In this document: positions 9,404-12,211 of the stretch, piece by piece
How positions within the stretch are numbered: position 1 is the first letter of the stretch
How the letters are laid out: the number at the start of each line of letters is the position of its first letter
Source: Deltaproteobacteria bacterium
GTDB taxonomy: Bacteria; Bdellovibrionota; UBA1018; UBA923
NCBI GenBank assembly: GCA_016194795.1
Contig: JACQAX010000073.1
Span: forward strand, 1-12,211
DNA length: 12,211 nucleotides
Reading direction: 5' to 3'
Notes under the pieces: generated by a model
The model's input: the letters and a program-made list of their open reading frames with translations, nothing else
What the model was told of the DNA's origin: nothing
Database searches by the model: none
Program-made: the position numbers and the translations under genes

Positions 9404-9444
9404 AAAAAAAGGCCCGGCATGGAGCTTCCATGCCGGGCCTTTTT
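9404..9444. terminator. Bidirectional intrinsic terminator between glnN and the convergent lipoprotein gene
   Basis: A run of seven A (9404-9410) precedes GGCCCGGCATGGA (9411-9423); a 3-nt loop GCT follows, then TCCATGCCGGGCC (9427-9439) and TTTTT (9440-9444). The 13-bp GC-rich stem flanked by A and T runs works on either strand. It sits 20 nt after the glnN stop and 25 nt beyond the minus-strand stop at 9470. Confidence 0.95.
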
Positions 9445-9469
9445 CTTTGTGCTTTAGGCGACGATCAGC

Positions 9470-10300
9470 TCAGCGCTGGACCGTGAAACCGGTGACCGTG
9501 CCGTTCTTGATCGACAGCGTGCCCTTGGAGGCGGCGGTGGCCTTCTTGGGGCCGACGAGATTGACCGTCTCTTCGATGCTTACGACGTCCGTCAGGTGGT
9601 CGATGTTCGTGGCGCCGTTGGCGACGTAGATCGGGAAGCTCGACGTTTCCGGCTGGTTGGCGCGGATACGGGCTTCGATCGCGGCGAGCGCGTCGAAGCA
9701 GGACACGTACGGCACCGCGGGCGTGCCTTCGTAAATGCCGTGGGTCTCGAAGCTTTCGATGACGTGGACGAAGCCGCTCAGGCCGTCGGCCGTGATCGTG
9801 AGCGAGATGTCCTGGTCGGTGAGCTGCGCGCAGCCGTTCGACAGGTCGCTGACCGTCGGCGAGGCGAGCGAGATGTTGATCGCGACCGACTTGAGGTGCG
9901 CGAGGCTCGGGCTGAAGCCCGAAACCGTGCCGTCTTCGGCCGTCGCGACGGCCGTTTCCTCGGCGATGTCGATCTTGCTCGGCGTGCCGCCGTTGCTCGA
10001 GACGGTGAGCACGAACTTGTGGTTTGCCGCATCGTACGAAAGGTCGAACGTGTCGAACGTCGGGTCGGTCGAGCTGTTGGTCACGACCGAGTAGGGGACC
10101 TTGGCGGTGGTGGTCTTCGTGCCGGCGGTGCCGACGATGACCGAGTAGTTCGTGGTGAGCACGACGTTGGTGTCGACCGTCACGGCGTAGTCGCCGAGAG
10201 CATCGTTGCCGTTGAAGCCGGCCGGGTCAGTGGGGCCGCAGGCGGCGAAGGCCGTCGCGAGCGCGAGGGACGTGGCAATAGCAATACGGGTAGTCATCAT
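9470..10300 (-). CDS. Putative lipoprotein of unknown function
   Basis: The 276-residue product starts with a short basic N-terminus and hydrophobic stretch ending ATAFAAC (Cys at 21). This is a plausible though non-ideal lipobox (Phe at -3), so it is probably an envelope lipoprotein. The rest is rich in Thr, Ser, Val and Asp with alternating hydrophobic residues, suggesting a secreted beta-rich domain. Two further cysteines (in SNGCAQL and YVSCFDAL) could form a disulphide. I do not recognise a family. AGGAG (plus-strand 10311-10315) lies 10 nt before the first ATG, favouring it over the adjacent second Met. A promoter candidate lies upstream, and the gene ends at the shared bidirectional terminator. 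It follows a secreted protease-like gene on the same strand, 83 nt away. Confidence 0.82.
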   Translation of the reverse strand: MMTTRIAIATSLALATAFAACGPTDPAGFNGNDALGDYAVTVDTNVVLTTNYSVIVGTAGTKTTTAKVPYSVVTNSSTDPTFDTFDLSYDAANHKFVLTVSSNGGTPSKIDIAEETAVATAEDGTVSGFSPSLAHLKSVAINISLASPTVSDLSNGCAQLTDQDISLTITADGLSGFVHVIESFETHGIYEGTPAVPYVSCFDALAAIEARIRANQPETSSFPIYVANGATNIDHLTDVVSIEETVNLVGPKKATAASKGTLSIKNGTVTGFTVQR

Positions 10301-10341
10301 GGCAGGGGGACTCCTCTTTCTTAAAGATTGGGGTTTCCAGC

Positions 10342-10370
10342 CATGTAGCAGTGTTGACGCTATGCGTCAA
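10342..10370 (-). promoter_or_regulatory. Candidate sigma-70-type promoter for the lipoprotein gene, with a dyad over the -35
   Basis: On the minus strand, TTGACG (10370-10365) is followed after 17 nt by TGC-TACATG (the hexamer TACATG at 10347-10342), a consensus-like -35 with an extended but imperfect -10. The -35 is part of the perfect 17-bp dyad TTGACGC-ATA-GCGTCAA (10354-10370), suitable for a dimeric regulator that would block polymerase. The ATG is about 42 nt downstream of the -10. Confidence 0.55.
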
Positions 10371-10383
10371 GTATTCGCCTGAC

Positions 10384-11944
10384 TCAGTATTTTCCGACCC
10401 AGCTCGGCTTCGAGCATCTCTTCGGGCGATTTTTCGGGCAGCCCCCGCCCAAGGCGGCGATGCTGGTCTCGTGGGTGCTCGCGGCGCAGGCGTAGAAGCC
10501 CCCATTTGCCGAGCCGCAGCCGGGCTTCACGATCGAGTCAAACTCGGCGGGATACAGCAGCGACGGCCGCTTGGGGGAGCGCGGAAAGATTCCCAGGAAT
10601 CGCGTCAATGCCACGGCATCGTAGGCGTCTTCCTGGCTGTGCATGAGCGAGTCGACGGGTCCGATCGAGCGGCAGTCGTACTTGGACTTGCCGCTGTCGG
10701 CGCCCCCGTCGGTGTACGAGACGATTCCCGTTCCCTTGTCGACCTTCGCGCCCTTCGACCACTCGCGATACTCGTCGGGCAGGCCGAGCAGGTGCATCGT
10801 CTCGTGCAGGATCGTCGGGCAGTCGATGTCGGCCTTCCAGTTTTCCGAGTCGGAGCGCACTCCGGCCTTCGCGATCGTGATGGGGCTTACCGGCGGCATC
10901 AGCGTGCCGGGATTGTCCCTGATGAGCTTGAGCGTCATGTACTCGCCATGCGGCCCGCGCAGCCTGGGATTCGCCTCCTTGAAGCACTCGCGCATTTTCT
11001 TCTGATACTTGTCGTTCAGCGCCAGGTCGATCTCGCCGCCGTCGTTCAGAAACGACGGGTTCAGCGTGATCTCGTAATAAGGCACCTTCGTGCCTTTGGG
11101 AACTTTGCCCGCGACGCCCCGGTAGTCGGCGGTCGTGGCCGTATCGCCCATGCGCCGGAGCGCATAGCTGCTGTGCACGCTCGTACCCATGTCGCCCTCC
11201 ACGTTGCGAGCCTCGCCGGGGGCCAGCACGCACTTGGCGAGCTGGTCGTCCGCGAGCATCTTCGCGAGCTCCTCGGACACGATCGCGTTGTCCGTGACGC
11301 AAGGGTCGTCGATTTTCGCGCGGGCGTCCGGCGTGAGACCGGCCGCCGCCAGGTAGCTCAGCGCCCGGCGGAGATCGGCCCGTCGCTTGTCGCAGACCAC
11401 CGCGTTGGCCAGGCACTGGTCGTTCGTGGGCTCGAGACCGGTGAGCAGCTCGCCATAGGCGCGCGCGATTTTCGAGAGGCATTCGGGCGAGACCTTCTCG
11501 GCGGCATCGAGTTGGAGCTTGAGATTGTCGGCCGATTTTTTCCACACGCCCTCCGTCTTGAGCAGCGGCAGATCCTTTTTCATGAACTGCTCGTCGAGCA
11601 TTTTCACGCTCAGGTTGGCTCCGCACAGGTTCGACATCCTCGACCTTGTCGGCCATGCTTTCGGCGAAGTCGTGGGCACACGAGAAAAAGTCGTAGCTGG
11701 GATAGCTCGTCGCGGCCGCGTCGAGCAGCGCCGAAAGCTCGCTTGCGTCGATCTGCGCGGTCGCCGGGTCGAACTTGATCTTCAAGGTTTTGGAAACGGG
11801 CACGAGCGCCGAGTCGTCGGTCTGCGGGCAGCTCCATGCGACCGAGGTTTCGAGCCAGTCGCCGGCGTGCGCCAGGCGGGCCGGCGCCGCGATGGCGAGG
11901 GCGGCGAGGGCGGCGAGGGCGATGCTCCAGCGTGTCCTCCGCAT
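10384..11944 (-). CDS. Secreted zinc metalloprotease-like protein (metzincin-type motif), interrupted by a frameshift near 11638
   Basis: Two frames together encode one protein of about 519 residues. Frame one (from ATG at 11944, with GAGGA 9 nt upstream) gives a signal peptide (ALAALAIAAPARLAHA before GDW) and reads sensibly to ADKVE (codon at 11641-11639). The protein-like sequence then continues in another frame from 11637 (MSNLCGANLSVKMLDE onward) to the TGA at 10384. Removing one G at 11638/11639 joins them. The catalytic motif HETMHLLGLPDEY (codons 10806-10768; about residues 380-392 of the joined protein) fits HExxHxxGxxD, with Asp as possible third zinc ligand. SLMHSQ downstream resembles a Met-turn. 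Many cysteines suit an exported protein. Substrate and peptidase family are unknown. It lies 12 nt after an upstream gene, so probably in an operon. As given, full-length translation would fail. Confidence 0.78.
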
Positions 11945-11956
11945 CGTGCCTGTTCC

Positions 11957-12211
11957 TCACCGCTTTACGGCGAACGTCACCAGGCCATGCGTGGCGATGG
12001 GGCATTCCCAGCGGTCTTTGCCGCGTTGTGTGCAGCCGGCCTTCTTGAAGCTGACGACGGTGCTCTTGCCCTTGTCGGCGCCGGCAAGCTCGGTGACTCG
12101 CAGAACGTCCTTGCCGTCGTTTCGCTCGTGCCGAACGGCCACGCCGCGCTCCGCGGACCAGCCGCCCTTGAGATCGGGGGCCGGGTCGTCGCAAGCTTCG
12201 GAGACGATGCG
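11957..12211 (-). CDS. C-terminal part of an unrecognised protein, cut by the window edge
   Basis: The frame is open from the right edge (12211) to the TAA at 11959-11957, giving 84 residues: an acidic Cys-containing start (EACDDPAPDLKGGWS), then VLRVTELAGADKGKSTVV and an ending with two cysteines (AGCTQRGKDRWECPIATHG). Base composition and the close spacing (12 nt) to the protease gene support it as real and co-transcribed. The cysteine pair and neighbours suggest an exported protein, but the N-terminus is outside the window and I recognise no family. An internal GTG at 12142 is not needed as a start. Confidence 0.6.
   Translation of the reverse strand, partial: RIVSEACDDPAPDLKGGWSAERGVAVRHERNDGKDVLRVTELAGADKGKSTVVSFKKAGCTQRGKDRWECPIATHGLVTFAVKR

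Noticed and set aside
10538..11637. Continuation of the 11944 frame without a stop down to 10538 as a separate 468-residue protein
   Set aside because: After 11638 it becomes Arg/Gly-rich low-sense sequence, while the conserved protease sequence lies in the other frame; it is better explained by a frameshift.
10351..11778. 475-codon open frame on the plus strand opposite the protease gene
   Set aside because: It is antisense to the protease, whose signal peptide and zinc motif are recognisable, and it carries no recognisable features itself.

Overview
The window is GC-rich, with tightly packed genes and little non-coding space. It looks like a chromosomal segment of a Gram-negative bacterium: there are Sec-type signal peptides, a probable lipoprotein, and a Bat (aerotolerance-type) operon in its proteobacterial/spirochaete-like order. 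The general look would fit a lineage of the former Deltaproteobacteria or Bdellovibrionota, but no marker gene here fixes the taxonomy.

Positions 3-7022 (+ strand) hold one operon: the end of a MoxR AAA+ ATPase, a DUF58 protein, a signal-peptide plus single-TM protein of DUF4381/BatD-like type, BatA and BatB (membrane-anchored von Willebrand A proteins), BatC (TPR) and BatD. Genes overlap by 4 nt (GTGA/ATGA) or lie a few bases apart, except at batB/batC. There the last part of the BatB domain is missing, and BatB's expected C-terminal membrane tail sits in another frame at the start of the batC reading frame. The set probably forms an envelope complex in which MoxR acts as a chaperone-like ATPase on metal-binding VWA proteins; its physiological role (oxidative or envelope stress) is inferred from the family.

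Positions 7023-7172 form an intergenic region that starts with a striking nested palindrome (16-bp arms, plus an alternative 20-bp palindrome sharing one half-site). It precedes glnN (7173-9383, +), a complete type III glutamine synthetase. A strong bidirectional intrinsic terminator (9404-9444) separates it from convergent genes on the other strand.

Positions 9470-12211 (- strand), read right to left, contain the C-terminal part of an unrecognised protein running off the window edge, a secreted zinc metalloprotease-like protein (HExxHxxGxxD plus a Met-turn-like motif) broken by a single-base frameshift near 11638, and a small putative lipoprotein with its own promoter candidate overlapping a perfect 17-bp dyad. 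These look like cell-surface or secreted accessory genes. The two broken genes (batB/batC and the protease) are the points most in need of checking against raw reads or relatives, since either could be an assembly error or a real lesion.
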